A stretch of DNA of 64,000 bases from Achromobacter pestifer (lineage in GTDB: Bacteria > Pseudomonadota > Gammaproteobacteria > Burkholderiales > Burkholderiaceae_B): NCBI RefSeq assembly GCF_902859625.1, contig NZ_CADIJX010000015.1, positions 1-64,000 of the forward strand, in the 5' to 3' direction. A program made the translations under genes and the position numbers. Below are positions 52,858 to 61,310 of the stretch, piece by piece (position 1 is the stretch's first letter; every line of letters starts with the position of its first letter). Under the pieces are notes generated by a model. The model did no database searches, was not told where the DNA came from, and worked only from the letters and a program-made list of their open reading frames with translations.

Positions 52858-53610
52858 ATGCAGAGACCCTTCCGTATCGGCCAGATCGTGCCCAGTTCCA
52901 ACACGACGATGGAAACTGAAATACCCGCGATGCTGCTGGCACGCCAGCAGATCCGTCCGGAACGTTTCACGTTCCATTCCAGCCGCATGCGCATGAAGAA
53001 GGTGGTGAAGGAGGAACTGGCCGCGATGGACGGCGAGTCCGACCGTTGTGCCGTCGAGCTGAGCGACGCGCGGGTGGACGTGCTGGGCTACGCCTGCCTG
53101 GTGGCGATCATGGCGATGGGCCATGGCTATCACCGGGTGTCGGAAAAGCGGCTGCAAGCCCACACCGCCGCCAATGGCGCGGACGCGCCGGTGATCACCA
53201 GCGCGGGCGCGCTGGTGGATGCCCTGAAGGTGATCGGCGCCCGCCGCATCGTGGTGGTGGCCCCCTACATGAAGCCGTTGACCGAACTGGTGGTGGACTA
53301 CATCCGCAACGAAGGCTATGAGGTGGTTGACTACCGGGCGCTGGAGATTCCGGACAATCTGGAAGTCGGCCGCCACGACCCGGCCCGGCTGCCGGAAATT
53401 GTCGCGCAGATGGACACCCGCGATGTCGATGCCATCGTGCTGTCGGCCTGCGTGCAAATGCCTTCGCTGCCTGCCATCGCCAAGGTCGAGGCCCAGACGG
53501 GCAAGCCGGTGATCACCGCCGCCGTGGCCACGACCTACGCCATCCTGAAGTCGCTGAACCTGGAACCGGTCGTTCCCGGCGCGGGTGCGCTGTTGTCGGG
53601 CGCTTACTGA
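52858..53610 (+). CDS. picG: Maleate cis-trans isomerase
   Basis: 250 residues of the Asp/Glu racemase superfamily, NicE/maleate isomerase branch. The two catalytic cysteines are C80 (VLGYACLVAIM) and C198 (VLSACVQMPSLP). N-terminal IGQIVPSSNTTMETEIPAML is the family signature. Converts maleate to fumarate, the last step of the pathway. AAAAGGAG upstream; 23 bp after picC. From memory, in Alcaligenes faecalis this gene is outside the pic cluster, so its place here is a layout difference. Confidence 0.92.
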   Translation: MQRPFRIGQIVPSSNTTMETEIPAMLLARQQIRPERFTFHSSRMRMKKVVKEELAAMDGESDRCAVELSDARVDVLGYACLVAIMAMGHGYHRVSEKRLQAHTAANGADAPVITSAGALVDALKVIGARRIVVVAPYMKPLTELVVDYIRNEGYEVVDYRALEIPDNLEVGRHDPARLPEIVAQMDTRDVDAIVLSACVQMPSLPAIAKVEAQTGKPVITAAVATTYAILKSLNLEPVVPGAGALLSGAY

Positions 53611-53621
53611 GGAAAACGGCC

Positions 53622-54461
53622 ATGAGCACGATTCCTGAAAGCACCTTTCTGTATGGCGGCAACGTCCATGCCAACGGCATACGCCAACACTACCTGCGCT
53701 ACGGAGGCGCCCACACGGCAGGCCGCGATGCGGTCGTGATCGTGCCGGGCATCACCAGCCCGGCGATCACGTGGGGGTTCGTCGGCGAGCGATTCGGCAA
53801 GACGTTCGATACGTACATTCTGGACGTGCGGGGCCGAGGCCTGTCGGAAGCCGGCGCGGCGCTTGACTACAGCCTGGACGCGCAAGCGGCGGACGTGCTG
53901 GCTTTTGCGCAGGCGCTGGGATTGGAGCGCTACAGCCTGGTCGGCCATTCCATGGGCGGACGCATCGGCGTGCGCGCAGGCCGAACCCAACCCGCCGGCT
54001 TGCGTCGTCTGGTCCTGGTGGATCCGCCGGTGTCCGGCCCCGGACGTCGGCCGTATCCGGCCAAGTTGCCCTGGTACGTCGACTCCATGGCGCAGGCCCG
54101 CCACGGCATGGACGCCGACGCGATGCGCGCCTTCTGCCCCACCTGGACTGAAGCCCAACGCCAGTTGCGCGCCGAATGGCTGCATACCTGCGACGAACGC
54201 GCCATCGTCCAGAGCTTCGAGGCGTTTCAGACCGACGATATCCATGCGGACCTGCCTCGGTTGAAGGTGCCGGTCCTGCTGATTACCGCCGAAAAGGGCG
54301 ATGTGGTGCTGGATGCGGACGTGGCCGAGATCGCGGGCTTGGTGGCGGGCACGCAACATCATCGAGTGCCCGCGGCGGGCCACATGATCCCGTGGGACAA
54401 CGAGGAAGGCTTCTATGCGGCATTCGGCGAATTCCTGGGTGCGCCGCTGGTGCGAGCCTGA
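53622..54461 (+). CDS. picE: N-formylmaleamate deformylase (alpha/beta hydrolase)
   Basis: 279 residues, NicD-like. Nucleophile elbow VGHSMGGRIGVRAG (Ser about 108), oxyanion region VIVPGITSPAITWGF (about 43-57) and catalytic His in PAAGHMIPWDNEEG (about 250). Removes formate from N-formylmaleamate to give maleamate. Eleven bp after picG, directly before the dioxygenase that makes its substrate. Confidence 0.9.
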   Translation: MSTIPESTFLYGGNVHANGIRQHYLRYGGAHTAGRDAVVIVPGITSPAITWGFVGERFGKTFDTYILDVRGRGLSEAGAALDYSLDAQAADVLAFAQALGLERYSLVGHSMGGRIGVRAGRTQPAGLRRLVLVDPPVSGPGRRPYPAKLPWYVDSMAQARHGMDADAMRAFCPTWTEAQRQLRAEWLHTCDERAIVQSFEAFQTDDIHADLPRLKVPVLLITAEKGDVVLDADVAEIAGLVAGTQHHRVPAAGHMIPWDNEEGFYAAFGEFLGAPLVRA

Positions 54462-54505
54462 ATTTCCGGACCCTAGACCCTGGACCTTCTGGCAAGGAGA
54501 GAATC

Positions 54506-55555
54506 ATGCCTGTAAGCGACTATGAAATGGTGAAGGCCTGGCAGCAGGTGCTGACCCTGTCCAAACTGCAAGCCGGCCAGAGCGTGACGGTGCTGACCAG
54601 CGCGGCGACCCACCCGCAGACGCTGTCGACGGCGTTGATCGCCGCGCAATCGATGGGCGCGGTGATCAACCGCCTGGACTTGCCGCCCGTCAATGGCGAG
54701 AAGGCCCTGAGCCGCGATTCGCTGGCCTATCTGGGCACCACGCCATTGACCGGCAACAAGCCGGCGATTGCGGCGCTGAAGGAAAGCGACTTGGTGCTGG
54801 ACTTGATGACGCTGCTGTTCTCGCCTGAGCAGCACGAAATCCTGGCCACGGGAACCAAGATCCTGCTGGCCGTGGAGCCGCCCGAGGTGTTGGCGCGGCT
54901 GGTGCCCACCGAAGCGGATCGCACCCGGGTGAAGGCCGCGGCCGCGCGCATCGGCGCCGCCCGAGAGATGAGCGTGGTGTCGGCGGCGGGCACGGACCTG
55001 CGTTGCCCGCTGGGTGAATTTCCGGCGATCAGTGAATATGGGTTCGTGGATGAGCCGGGGCGATGGGACCATTGGCCCAGCGGCTTCGTGCTGACGTGGC
55101 CGAACGAACGCGGCGCCAACGGCAAGATCGTGATCGACGTGGGCGACATCCTGCTGCCGCAGAAGCTGTACGTGCGGTCGGCCATCGAACTGACGGTAGA
55201 GAACGGCTTCGCCACGCGGATCGACGGCGGCGTCGACGCGGAACTGCTGCGCGAATACGTGGCGTCATTCCGGGACCCCGAGGCCTATGCCATATCGCAC
55301 ATAGGCTGGGGCCTACAGCCGCGCGCGCACTGGACCACCCTGGGGTTGTACGACCGCGAGGCCACCATCGGCATGGATGCGCGGGCGTACGAGGGAAACT
55401 TCCTGTTTTCGCTAGGGCCGAACAACGAGGCGGGCGGCAGCCGCACCACCACCTGCCATATCGACATTCCGTTGCGCGGGTGCACCGTTCGGCTGGATGG
55501 CGAAGACGTGGTGCGCCAGGGCAGGGTGCTGGACGGCACCGCCCGGCAGGAATAA
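54506..55555 (+). CDS. picD: 2,5-dihydroxypyridine 5,6-dioxygenase
   Basis: 349 residues of the NicX family, a mononuclear Fe(II) extradiol-type enzyme unrelated to common ring-cleavage dioxygenases. Candidate iron ligands are His in YAISHIGWGLQPRAHW (about 253-265) and His/Asp in TTTCHIDIPLRGC (about 316-326). Opens 2,5-dihydroxypyridine to N-formylmaleamate. ATG at 54506 has AAGGAGAG upstream; the frame open to 54176 overlaps picE and is rejected. Confidence 0.92.
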   Translation: MPVSDYEMVKAWQQVLTLSKLQAGQSVTVLTSAATHPQTLSTALIAAQSMGAVINRLDLPPVNGEKALSRDSLAYLGTTPLTGNKPAIAALKESDLVLDLMTLLFSPEQHEILATGTKILLAVEPPEVLARLVPTEADRTRVKAAAARIGAAREMSVVSAAGTDLRCPLGEFPAISEYGFVDEPGRWDHWPSGFVLTWPNERGANGKIVIDVGDILLPQKLYVRSAIELTVENGFATRIDGGVDAELLREYVASFRDPEAYAISHIGWGLQPRAHWTTLGLYDREATIGMDARAYEGNFLFSLGPNNEAGGSRTTTCHIDIPLRGCTVRLDGEDVVRQGRVLDGTARQE

Positions 55556-55605
55556 GCAATGATCCGGCAACGACCCCGGCAATCACCGAACAAGGAATCC
55601 GCCGC

Positions 55606-56226
55606 ATGAATGACGATATTTCCGCCTACGAGCGCCAGGGTTTTGGCGCGGCGATGTCCCCCAAGCCGCCCTACGGTCTGCTGATCGTGGATCTGGTCAA
55701 CGGCTTTGCCGACCCAGCGGTATTTGGCGGGGGCAATATTGCACCGGCCATCGAGCAGACAACGCACTTGCTGGCGCATGCGCGCAAGCAGGGCTGGCCG
55801 GTGGCGCACAGCCGCATCGTGTTCGCGGACGATGACGCCGACCACAACATCTTCACGCTGAAAGTCCCTGGCATGCTGACGTTGAAAGAGGCGGACCACA
55901 ACAGCGCGATCGTTCCGCAACTGACGCCGGTTGCGGGAGAGCTGGTGGTGCGCAAGACCGTGCCTTCGGCCTTCTTCGGCACCAGCCTGGCGGCGTGGCT
56001 GTCGCAACGCGGGGTGCAGACGCTGCTGGTGGCGGGCGCGGTCACCAGCGGCTGCGTGCGGGCAAGCGTGGTGGACGCCATGCAGTACGGCTTTCGGCCG
56101 CTGGTGGTGTCCGACTGCGTGGGCGACCGCGCCCTTGGACCGCACGAGGCCAACCTGTTCGACATGCGCCAGAAATACGCAACGGTGCTGACGCGCGAGG
56201 AAGCGGTGCGCGCGACGCACGGTTGA
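55606..56226 (+). CDS. picF: Maleamate amidohydrolase (isochorismatase family)
   Basis: 206 residues. Cysteine-hydrolase triad: Asp in LLIVDLVNGFADP (about 29), Lys in VVRKTVPSAFFGTS (about 115) and Cys in GAVTSGCVRASVVDAM (about 148). NicF-type: hydrolyses maleamate to maleate and ammonia. Last gene of the picC operon; a 21-bp-stem hairpin follows. Confidence 0.92.
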   Translation: MNDDISAYERQGFGAAMSPKPPYGLLIVDLVNGFADPAVFGGGNIAPAIEQTTHLLAHARKQGWPVAHSRIVFADDDADHNIFTLKVPGMLTLKEADHNSAIVPQLTPVAGELVVRKTVPSAFFGTSLAAWLSQRGVQTLLVAGAVTSGCVRASVVDAMQYGFRPLVVSDCVGDRALGPHEANLFDMRQKYATVLTREEAVRATHG

Positions 56227-56239
56227 GAAGAGGTATTTA

Positions 56240-56285
56240 CCAAGAACAAGGGGTTGCATCGTGGGATGCAACCCCTTGTTCTTGG
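56240..56285. terminator. Perfect 21-bp hairpin between convergent picF and picB operons
   Basis: The left arm 56240-56260 (begins CCAAGAACAAGG) pairs without mismatch with 56265-56285 over a GTGG loop. It sits 13 bp after picF and 12 bp beyond the stop of the opposite gene, so a bidirectional terminator is likely, although T-runs are weak. Confidence 0.75.
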
Positions 56286-56297
56286 TGCGCCGATTGC

Positions 56298-56816
56298 CTA
56301 CACGGGATACACCAGGTCGTTGGCCAGGATGGTGGTGTCATACACCACCTGCCGTTCCTTCAGCTTCAGCACGCCATCCTGCCGCGTGAAGCGGTCGTAG
56401 TAGGTGCCGGCCAGATGCAGGGTCGTGGGGCCTTCCACCAAGGTCTGCATCAGCATGAAAGCCGCCTGGGCGAGGATCTCGCCTTCGGCCGATTCACTGA
56501 TGACGCGGGTGTTGCTGACCAGATGCAGCATGTAGCGCGGGGCGAACATCTGGGTGCGTGAGATGGCCACGGCGCGGTCGTGCATCATGGCGCGGCCTTC
56601 GGAATAGACCAGCCCAACCGGCAAGCCCAGTTCGGCGTTTTCGCGCGCCGTCACGCGGTACAGGCCGTCTTCGGTAAAGAAGCCGGGCCAGGCCTCGACC
56701 TGGCCGGCGTCCAGCGTTGCGCAGTAGTCGGCGTGGAATTCCTCGATCTCCTGGCGCAACGCAATGGCGCGCGCCAGATCGATCTGGCGGGGGGAGAATT
56801 CAAATCGGGTTCTCAT
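56298..56816 (-). CDS. Rieske oxygenase small (beta) subunit, picolinate pathway (PicB component)
   Basis: 172 residues with the NTF2-like fold of ring-hydroxylating dioxygenase beta subunits: IEEFHADYCATLDAGQVEAW (about 22-41), EDGLYRVTARENAELGL, and the terminal VYDTTILANDLVYPV. Structural partner of the alpha subunit 17 bp upstream. Start ATG at 56816. In the pic pathway, PicB is a four-component 6-hydroxypicolinate 3-monooxygenase, and this is its likely smallest oxygenase part. Confidence 0.85.
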   Translation of the reverse strand: MRTRFEFSPRQIDLARAIALRQEIEEFHADYCATLDAGQVEAWPGFFTEDGLYRVTARENAELGLPVGLVYSEGRAMMHDRAVAISRTQMFAPRYMLHLVSNTRVISESAEGEILAQAAFMLMQTLVEGPTTLHLAGTYYDRFTRQDGVLKLKERQVVYDTTILANDLVYPV

Positions 56817-56833
56817 TGGTCTCGGTTCCTGCC

Positions 56834-58123
56834 TTAGAAGCCCATCACGCTGCGGTAGTAGCTGTACATCGAGCGGATCGCAGCCTCGGAGATCAGCGTA
56901 TTGGAGGTGCCCTGCTTGCCGGATTCCAGCTTCAGCACATTGACATCCGTGCTGGCGCGTCGCACGCCTTCCTGCACGAACTTCATGGCTTCGTTGTCTT
57001 CCAGGCCGAGAAATCCGGCCGGCCCCATCAGGTTGCCCTGGCGCAGGCGGTGACGTTCCATCTCGGGCGTGTCGTCCTCGTAGCCGAACATGGTCCATTG
57101 CATGATCATGCTGTCGGGCCCGTTGGGCACGATCTGGCGCACGCCCAGCGTGTTCATTTCGCGCTGCACGATCAAGTTGGGCCACACCGTCTGCATCGTC
57201 ACGGACCAAGGCGAATCGAACTCTTTGACGAATTCCAGGAAGCGGTCGTCTTGCAGGTGCAGACCGTCATGGAAGGAACGCATTTCCTTTTTGTTCTCTT
57301 CGCTGACGGTGGCGTACTTGTCCTCGCTTTTGGCCGAGGCCATGGTGCCGTGGCGGCCATGCACCGAGTCAACAAGCATCGCCGACTTATTGCCGGCCAC
57401 CAGCAACCCGAACACCACCAGGAACGAATGCAGCAAGGTTGCGTGGTAGGGGTCCTTCAGGTTCTCGTGATACATCTTCCAGTTGCATGGAAGCTCATTG
57501 CGGTAGTAGCCATGGATCTTGAGTTTCTTGCCCGGGAAGACCGTATCGAAGTCGGCCAGGATTTCCGGCGTCAGGTACTCATCGATGGGTTCGACCTCGG
57601 CGCTGTAGGACGCGAAGATCACGCCATGGCGCGTGGTCACGTGCAGCTTGCGCAGGCCGTGGTCTTCGTTCTTGAAGTCCTTGGGCATGCCGCCTTCGCG
57701 GTTCACCCCGCGCTTGAAGGGAATACCTTGCAGATTGCCTTTCAGATCGTATGACCACTGGTGGTAGGGGCAGACGAACTCGCGGGCATTGCCCTGGCTG
57801 TTGCGGCAGAATTCGGCGCCGCGGTGCGCGCAGCGGTTCTCGAACACATTGACTGAGCCGTCTTCGGCGCGTGAGACCACCACCGGGGTCGGTCCCACAT
57901 AAGACCGCTTGTAGTCGCCCGGATTGGGCAGCTCGGCTTCCAGCGCCACGTAGTTCCAGGTCTTGCCGTGGAAGATTTTCTCTATTTCCTGATCGTAGAC
58001 GGCGCCGCTGGTATAGACCCAGTCGGGTATGTAGTGCAGCGCATCTTCCGGCCAGACACAGTCGGCCAGCGCAGCGTCCTTAGAGGCTACCGTGCGGCCA
58101 ATGACGGTTTGGGATTGATACAT
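56834..58123 (-). CDS. Rieske oxygenase large (alpha) subunit, putative 6-hydroxypicolinate 3-monooxygenase (PicB)
   Basis: 429 residues. Rieske [2Fe-2S] ligands C98, H100 (NRCAHRGAEFC), C118 and H121 (VCPYHQW). The mononuclear iron site is in HENLKDPYHATLLH: bridging D224, ligands H227 and H232; the third carboxylate ligand is not obvious by eye. AGGAGCTGTAC precedes the ATG. Members of this family dihydroxylate or monohydroxylate aromatic rings with electrons from a ferredoxin and a reductase, both encoded just upstream. Substrate is inferred from the surrounding pic genes. Confidence 0.87.
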   Translation of the reverse strand: MYQSQTVIGRTVASKDAALADCVWPEDALHYIPDWVYTSGAVYDQEIEKIFHGKTWNYVALEAELPNPGDYKRSYVGPTPVVVSRAEDGSVNVFENRCAHRGAEFCRNSQGNAREFVCPYHQWSYDLKGNLQGIPFKRGVNREGGMPKDFKNEDHGLRKLHVTTRHGVIFASYSAEVEPIDEYLTPEILADFDTVFPGKKLKIHGYYRNELPCNWKMYHENLKDPYHATLLHSFLVVFGLLVAGNKSAMLVDSVHGRHGTMASAKSEDKYATVSEENKKEMRSFHDGLHLQDDRFLEFVKEFDSPWSVTMQTVWPNLIVQREMNTLGVRQIVPNGPDSMIMQWTMFGYEDDTPEMERHRLRQGNLMGPAGFLGLEDNEAMKFVQEGVRRASTDVNVLKLESGKQGTSNTLISEAAIRSMYSYYRSVMGF

Positions 58124-58157
58124 GTACAGCTCCTGTCGAGGCGGGGCAATAATGGAT

Positions 58158-59459
58158 TCAGGACGTGGCGGCGGCATTCTGCTGGCAAGCCTTCACCAGC
58201 GGTTTGAGGGCCACCGTTTCGTCGGCGTAGCGCTGCGGATCGATGCGCAGGCCTTGTTCAAACAGCACGCGCAATTGGCGCAGGTCGCCGCCGGCATTGA
58301 TGGCGATGGCGTGCACGGGCACGCCGTCACGGTGGCCCAGCCAGATGAATTTGGGCGCGTCGGCCTGGCTTTGGGGCACGCCGCGGCAGGCATAGGAAAG
58401 ATCAGGTTGCGGCAGGCCCAGCATTTGCACGTTGCACCCGAATTGATCCGTCCAGAACCAGGGATAGGCTTCGCCGGGTACGGGCAGGCCAAGCATGCCG
58501 GCGGCGGCGGCGCGTGCTTGTTGATTGGCGTTCTGCCACGACTCCAGCCGCAACGCGGTATTCAAGTGGCGCCGGTGCTGGCTGGCGCAGTCGCCCGCGG
58601 CATATAGATCGGGATCGCTGCTGCGGCAGTGGGTATCCACCACGATGCCGCCGTTGGCGGCGTCCAGCGCCAGGCCGGCCTGTTCGGCCAGGGCCACCTC
58701 GGGCGTCAATCCGATGGCCACCACCACGACATCGGCGTCCAGCACGGCGCCATCCTGCAATTCGATCGCGAAGCACGCCTGATGCTGAACGCTTGCGTCC
58801 GGATGCGGCTGCCGGGTGCTGCGCGCGATGCGTGCATCCAGGCGTAGCGTCACGCCGGCATGCCGGGCACGTTCGGCCAGCCAGTCGGACAAGGCGGGCG
58901 GCAGCACGCGCTCGAGCAGGCGCCGGGCGCTTTCCAGCACGGTCACTGCCGCGCCCAGCGCGCGTGCGGTGGACGCCACTTCCAGCCCGAGAAAGCCGCC
59001 GCCAATGATGACAACGCGCGCATTGGGCGTGAGACCGGCGCGCAAGGCGGCCGCGTCATCAAGCGTCCTGATGTAGTGCACGCCCGGCGTGCCGCGAGGC
59101 AGGCTGGGCAGTTCGCGTGCGCGCCCGCCCGTGGCAAGCAGGCAGCGGTGGTAGCTCAGTTGACGCCCATCGGCCAGTTGGACAAGATGCGCGGCAGCAT
59201 CAAGCCGGACCACATCGGCGTCGGTCAACAGCGTGATGCGCCGTTGCTCATAGAAGTCGGTGGGATGCACGGCCGTCTGCGCATGCGCCTCGGCCGCCTG
59301 CAACACGGCCTTGGATAGCGGAGGGCGTTCGTAGGGGGCGTGTGCTTCGCGGCCAATCAGCGTGATGGGGCCTTCATGGCCCAGGTCGCGCAGGGTGGCG
59401 GCGGCCACCGCGCCGGATTGGCCGGCGCCGATGATCAGGATCGAGTCGGCGTCACCCAT
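58158..59459 (-). CDS. FAD-dependent ferredoxin reductase of the PicB system
   Basis: 433 residues, glutathione-reductase-type fold as in BphA4/ThcD. FAD motif ILIIGAGQSGAVAAATL (about 7-23), substrate-side PYERPPLSKAVL, NAD motif VVIIGGGFLGLEVASTA (about 143-159), and DLYAAGDCASQ (about 273). The C-terminal domain WFWTDQFGCNVQMLG is typical. It accepts NADH electrons and passes them to the ferredoxin gene immediately upstream; its ATG lies 2 bp after the ferredoxin stop, with AGGG as ribosome site. Confidence 0.9.
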   Translation of the reverse strand: MGDADSILIIGAGQSGAVAAATLRDLGHEGPITLIGREAHAPYERPPLSKAVLQAAEAHAQTAVHPTDFYEQRRITLLTDADVVRLDAAAHLVQLADGRQLSYHRCLLATGGRARELPSLPRGTPGVHYIRTLDDAAALRAGLTPNARVVIIGGGFLGLEVASTARALGAAVTVLESARRLLERVLPPALSDWLAERARHAGVTLRLDARIARSTRQPHPDASVQHQACFAIELQDGAVLDADVVVVAIGLTPEVALAEQAGLALDAANGGIVVDTHCRSSDPDLYAAGDCASQHRRHLNTALRLESWQNANQQARAAAAGMLGLPVPGEAYPWFWTDQFGCNVQMLGLPQPDLSYACRGVPQSQADAPKFIWLGHRDGVPVHAIAINAGGDLRQLRVLFEQGLRIDPQRYADETVALKPLVKACQQNAAATS

Positions 59460-59461
59460 GA

Positions 59462-59776
59462 TCAACCCTGCACATTCGCGTAGATGTCCTGGCCTTCGAC
59501 CTTGACCGGGTAAACGCGGACACCGCTGGTTGCCGGCGCGCACATGGCCTGGCCGGTACGGATATCGAACTTGGCCTGGTGCAGCGGGCATTCGATGCAG
59601 CCATCTTCCAGGAAACCGTCGGACAGCAGCGCGTAGGCGTGCGTACAGACGTTGTCCGACGCGAAGAATTCGCCGTCGCTGCGATACAGCGCAAGCTGCT
59701 TGTCGCCGGCAGCGACGGGAATGACCTCATCGTCGTCGGTCAGTTGGTCGGTGGAGGCAATGCGGATCCAATTCAT
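59462..59776 (-). CDS. Rieske-type ferredoxin of the PicB system
   Basis: 104 residues: Rieske ligands CTHAYALL (C44, H46) and CPLHQAKFD (C63, H66). Small soluble Rieske ferredoxin, full length, that carries electrons from the FAD reductase to the oxygenase. First gene of the minus-strand operon ferredoxin-reductase-alpha-beta; two PicR-type operators lie just upstream. Confidence 0.92.
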   Translation of the reverse strand: MNWIRIASTDQLTDDDEVIPVAAGDKQLALYRSDGEFFASDNVCTHAYALLSDGFLEDGCIECPLHQAKFDIRTGQAMCAPATSGVRVYPVKVEGQDIYANVQG

Positions 59777-59789
59777 ATTGTCTCTCTAA

Positions 59790-59822
59790 TCAGTATGCTG
59801 AGTAATGTGGTCAGTGTACTGC
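59790..59822. promoter_or_regulatory. Tandem PicR operators, picB promoter
   Basis: TCAGTATGCTGA (59790-59801) and TCAGTGTACTGC (59811-59822), start points 21 bp apart, 14 bp upstream of the ferredoxin start. Confidence 0.7.
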
Positions 59823-60041
59823 TCAAAAAAACAAGTCAGGAGCTAGGGATTTCCCCGACGCGATGGCGGTCGGCGGCATGCGGCGCGTGCCTATTATGCA
59901 CGCCAGCCGCGACGGCCGCGCATCGACGTCCTCTATATGGAAGGAGTGGCAAAAAAACGTCTTGCCCGTGCGGCCCCAACGCTCTTCAAACCGCCCGGAA
60001 ACACAGGGTTTTAGCGCGCTTGGCAGTCGGGATTAACCTTG

Positions 60042-60070
60042 TTGACACTCAAAATTACGGTCAGTATGCT
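60042..60070 (+). promoter_or_regulatory. Sigma-70 promoter of the TRAP/picA operon
   Basis: TTGACA (60042-60047), exactly 17 bp, TATGCT (60065-60070). The -10 lies inside the operator at 60061-60072, so bound PicR would exclude RNA polymerase. Confidence 0.68.
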
Positions 60071-60092
60071 GACTAACAATTCAGTGTGCTAA
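60061..60092. promoter_or_regulatory. Tandem PicR operators, TRAP/picA promoter
   Basis: TCAGTATGCTGA (60061-60072) and TCAGTGTGCTAA (60081-60092), start points 20 bp apart. The first covers the -10 element, the second the expected transcription start. Confidence 0.72.
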
Positions 60093-60177
60093 CGTTTTTT
60101 CAGGTGTGCGAAAGCGGCGTTGGCATGGGTTGGGGCGGGTCCAAGGGGACTCAATCAAATCAGATCGGGAGCACTAC

Positions 60178-61287
60178 ATGCAACGACGCCGTTTCCTCGC
60201 ACAAGCCGCTGGCGCTGCCGGCGCTGGCCTCGCCACGGTCGGCATGCCTGCTGTCGCGCAGTCCGCGCCGGCGGTGCGCTGGCGCATGTCGACCAGTTGG
60301 CCCAAGAGCCTGGACACCATCTACGGTTCGGCGGAAGAACTGTGCAAGCGCGTGGCTCAATTGACCGACGGCAAATTCGAGATCCGCGCATTTCCGGGCG
60401 GTGAACTGGTGCCGGCGGCGCAGAACATGGATGCGGTCAGCAACGGAACGGTTGAATGCAACCACGTGCTGAGCACGGCCTATATCGGCAAGAACACGGC
60501 GCTGACGTTTGATACCGGGCTGTCGTTCGGCTTGAGCGCGCGTCAGCACAATGCATGGATTCATTCCGGCGGCGGGTTGAAGATGCTGCGCGCGCTTTAT
60601 AAGAAATACAACATCGTGAACCACGTCTGTGGCAACGTGGGCGTGCAGATGGGCGGCTGGTATCGCAAAGAGATCAAATCGCTGGCCGATTTGAAGGGCT
60701 TGAACATGCGCATTGGCGGCATCGGCGGCATGGTCCTGTCCAAACTGGGCGCCGTGCCGCAGCAGATTCCGCCTGGCGATATTTATCCGGCGCTGGAGAA
60801 GGGCACCATTGACGCCGCGGAATGGATCGGCCCGTACGACGACGAGAAGCTGGGTTTCAACAAGGTGGCGCCTTTCTATTATTCGCCCGGCTGGTTCGAG
60901 GGCAGCGCATCCATTACCAGCATGGTGCATGACAAGGCGTGGGAGGCGTTGCCCCCGGCCTACCAGGCGGCATTCGAGGCAGCCGCAGGGGAACAGACCA
61001 TGCGCATGCTTGCCAACTACGACGCGCGCAACCCGCTCGCGCTGCGCAAACTGATTGCGGGCGGCGCCAAAGTCAACTTCTTCCCCAAGGAAGTCATGGA
61101 TGCCGCCTACAACGCTTCGCAAGAGCTGTGGGTGGAACTGTCCACCAAGAATCCGGACTTCGCGGCGATCTACCCCGATTGGAAGAAGTTTCAGGTGGAT
61201 CAGGCGAGTTGGTTCCGGGTGGCCGAGAGCCCGCTTGATAACTACACCTTCGCTGCCGTGGCGAAGGCTCAGTCCCAAACCAAGTAA
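60178..61287 (+). CDS. TRAP-type substrate-binding protein (DctP family)
   Basis: 369 residues. Tat signal QRRRFLAQAAGAAGAGLA (about 2-19), then the DctP core: VRWRMSTSWPKSLDTIYGSA, NHVLSTAYIGKN, LADLKGLNMRIGGIGGMVLS with the carboxylate-binding Arg, and LEKGTIDAAEWIGPYDDEKLGF. A periplasmic receptor for an organic acid, presumably picolinate given the PicR promoter. The TRAP membrane subunits (DctQ/DctM) are not next to it in this window. ATG at 60178 with GGGAG upstream; it lies 23 bp before the dehydrogenase gene. Confidence 0.85.
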   Translation: MQRRRFLAQAAGAAGAGLATVGMPAVAQSAPAVRWRMSTSWPKSLDTIYGSAEELCKRVAQLTDGKFEIRAFPGGELVPAAQNMDAVSNGTVECNHVLSTAYIGKNTALTFDTGLSFGLSARQHNAWIHSGGGLKMLRALYKKYNIVNHVCGNVGVQMGGWYRKEIKSLADLKGLNMRIGGIGGMVLSKLGAVPQQIPPGDIYPALEKGTIDAAEWIGPYDDEKLGFNKVAPFYYSPGWFEGSASITSMVHDKAWEALPPAYQAAFEAAAGEQTMRMLANYDARNPLALRKLIAGGAKVNFFPKEVMDAAYNASQELWVELSTKNPDFAAIYPDWKKFQVDQASWFRVAESPLDNYTFAAVAKAQSQTK

Positions 61288-61310
61288 TCCTCAGGAGACA
61301 GAGGGAAGTC

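Larger units (their letters stand above)
59777..60177. promoter_or_regulatory. 401-bp divergent picB / TRAP-picA control region
   Basis: No gene is credible here. It contains two tandem operator pairs (59790-59822 facing picB, 60061-60092 facing the TRAP gene) and a near-consensus sigma-70 promoter at 60042-60070. The central 200 bp show nothing recognisable. Confidence 0.72.
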
